Source of the DNA: an uncultured Erysipelotrichaceae bacterium
GTDB taxonomy: Bacteria > Bacillota_I > Bacilli_A > Erysipelotrichales > Coprobacillaceae
DNA: 5,471 nucleotides
Assembly (NCBI GenBank): GCA_900550005.1
Contig: URQL01000122.1
Coordinates: forward strand, 1 to 5,471
Reading direction: 5' to 3'
The number at the start of each line of letters is the position of its first letter. Within the stretch, counting starts at the first letter, position 1. Shown here piece by piece: positions 4,837 through 5,471 of the stretch. Position numbers and translations under genes: made by a program. The notes under the pieces were generated by a model. The model saw nothing but the letters and a program-made list of their open reading frames with translations, searched no databases and was not told where the DNA came from.

Positions 4837-5471
4837 ATGAAAATCTATGATGAATTAGTATGGCGTGGATTAATTAAAGATATTAGTTCACCAGAATTAG
4901 AAGAAAAGTTAAATAATGGGGGAATGACTTTCTATATTGGGACAGATCCAACTGGAGATAGTTTACACATTGGACATTTTTCTTCATTTTTAATTAGTAA
5001 ACGTTTAAAAGATGCAGGACATCATCCTATCCTATTAGTAGGTGGAGCAACAGGGTTAATTGGAGATCCTAAACCAGATACAGAAAGACCAATGATTACA
5101 AAAGAACAAGTGCAACATAACTTTGATTGTTTAGCTAAACAAGCTAAAGAAATCTTTGGTTTTGAAGTTGTTAATAACTACGATTGGTCAAAAGATATTA
5201 ATTTTATTGATTTCTTAAGAGATTATGGTAAATATTTTAATGTTAATTATATGCTAGCTAAAGAAATCATTAAAACACGTTTAGACTTAGGAATTACTTT
5301 TACTGAATTTTCTTATATGATCATGCAAGCCTTAGATTTCTATTGGTTACATGAAAATAAAGGATGTACACTTCAAGTAGCTGGTCAAGATCAATGGGGA
5401 AATATCACAGCTGGGATTGAATTGATTCGTAAAAAAACAGGTGAAGAAGCCTATGGATTTACAATGCCATT
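4837..5471 (+). CDS. tyrS: Tyrosyl-tRNA synthetase (TyrRS), 3' end outside window
   Basis: Charges tRNA-Tyr with tyrosine through a tyrosyl-adenylate intermediate. The first 211 residues are visible, about half of a typical TyrRS of roughly 400. This is the class I Rossmann domain: 'YIGTDPTGDSLHIGH' (33-47) holds the HIGH motif (44-47) and the counterparts of Tyr34 and Asp38 of the Bacillus stearothermophilus enzyme. 'GGATGLIGDP' (69-78) contains the next active-site Asp (76). 'FTEFSYMIMQALDF' (155-168) carries the tyrosine-binding Tyr160, Gln164 and Asp167. 'AGQDQWGNITAGIELI' (182-197) is the late active-site motif. The KMSKS loop and the C-terminal S4-like RNA-binding domain lie beyond the edge. 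ATG 4837 follows an excellent SD (AAGGAGGA, 4823-4830). It is preceded by a tyrosine T-box, so expression should rise when tRNA-Tyr is uncharged. No frameshift is seen in the visible part. Confidence 0.97.
   Translation, partial: MKIYDELVWRGLIKDISSPELEEKLNNGGMTFYIGTDPTGDSLHIGHFSSFLISKRLKDAGHHPILLVGGATGLIGDPKPDTERPMITKEQVQHNFDCLAKQAKEIFGFEVVNNYDWSKDINFIDFLRDYGKYFNVNYMLAKEIIKTRLDLGITFTEFSYMIMQALDFYWLHENKGCTLQVAGQDQWGNITAGIELIRKKTGEEAYGFTMP

Noticed and set aside
1..5471. CRISPR arrays, insertion sequences, att sites, tRNA or rRNA genes, or a defence or toxin system
   Set aside because: I saw no direct-repeat arrays, transposase fragments, terminal inverted repeats or structural RNA genes apart from the T-box leader. 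The gene content is conserved housekeeping.

Overview
The window is ordinary chromosomal DNA from a low-GC member of the Bacillota. The coding sequence is AT-rich with A/T-ending codons, Shine-Dalgarno (SD) sites are mostly strong, Trp is read by TGG, and a canonical T-box leader is present. The mix of proteins (a MurC with 'FKPDRFSR' and 'SSKDI' variants, a short DUF948 protein, a divergent CcpA-like regulator) is most suggestive of Erysipelotrichia or a close relative, but that assignment is inference. All genes lie on the + strand.

Layout. Bases 1-386 hold the 3' part of a small two-CBS-domain gene resembling the c-di-AMP-binding CbpB/DarB type. It is broken by an apparent one-base deletion near 232-235. 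Bases 435-1307 encode a ROK-family sugar kinase that lacks the usual zinc motif. A 126-base gap (1308-1433) contains a cre-like half-site, an A7/T7 inverted repeat and the promoter for the next operon. Bases 1434-4573 form a tight operon: murC, a short DUF948 (YtxG-like) membrane protein, a YtxH-domain protein with an acidic tail, and a CcpA-like LacI-family regulator. A near-consensus promoter begins only 3 nt after the regulator's stop codon. It drives a complete tyrosine T-box riboswitch with mutually exclusive antiterminator and terminator, followed by tyrS, which runs off the right edge.

How the genes relate. The order murC - ytxG-like - ytxH-like - ccpA, with tyrS nearby, recalls the Bacillus subtilis ccpA neighbourhood. 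It places cell-wall precursor synthesis next to the carbon catabolite regulator. The ROK kinase would feed phosphorylated sugar into the carbon metabolism that such a regulator senses. tyrS is controlled independently by uncharged tRNA-Tyr. Its leader terminator is also the only visible intrinsic terminator downstream of the ccpA operon.

I found no undescribed system here. The points most worth a second look are the CBS frameshift, the CcpA-like protein that keeps its putative HPr-contact helix but has lost the family's effector-pocket Asp, the possible use of the T-box terminator by the ccpA operon, and the cre-like site in front of the murC-ccpA operon.
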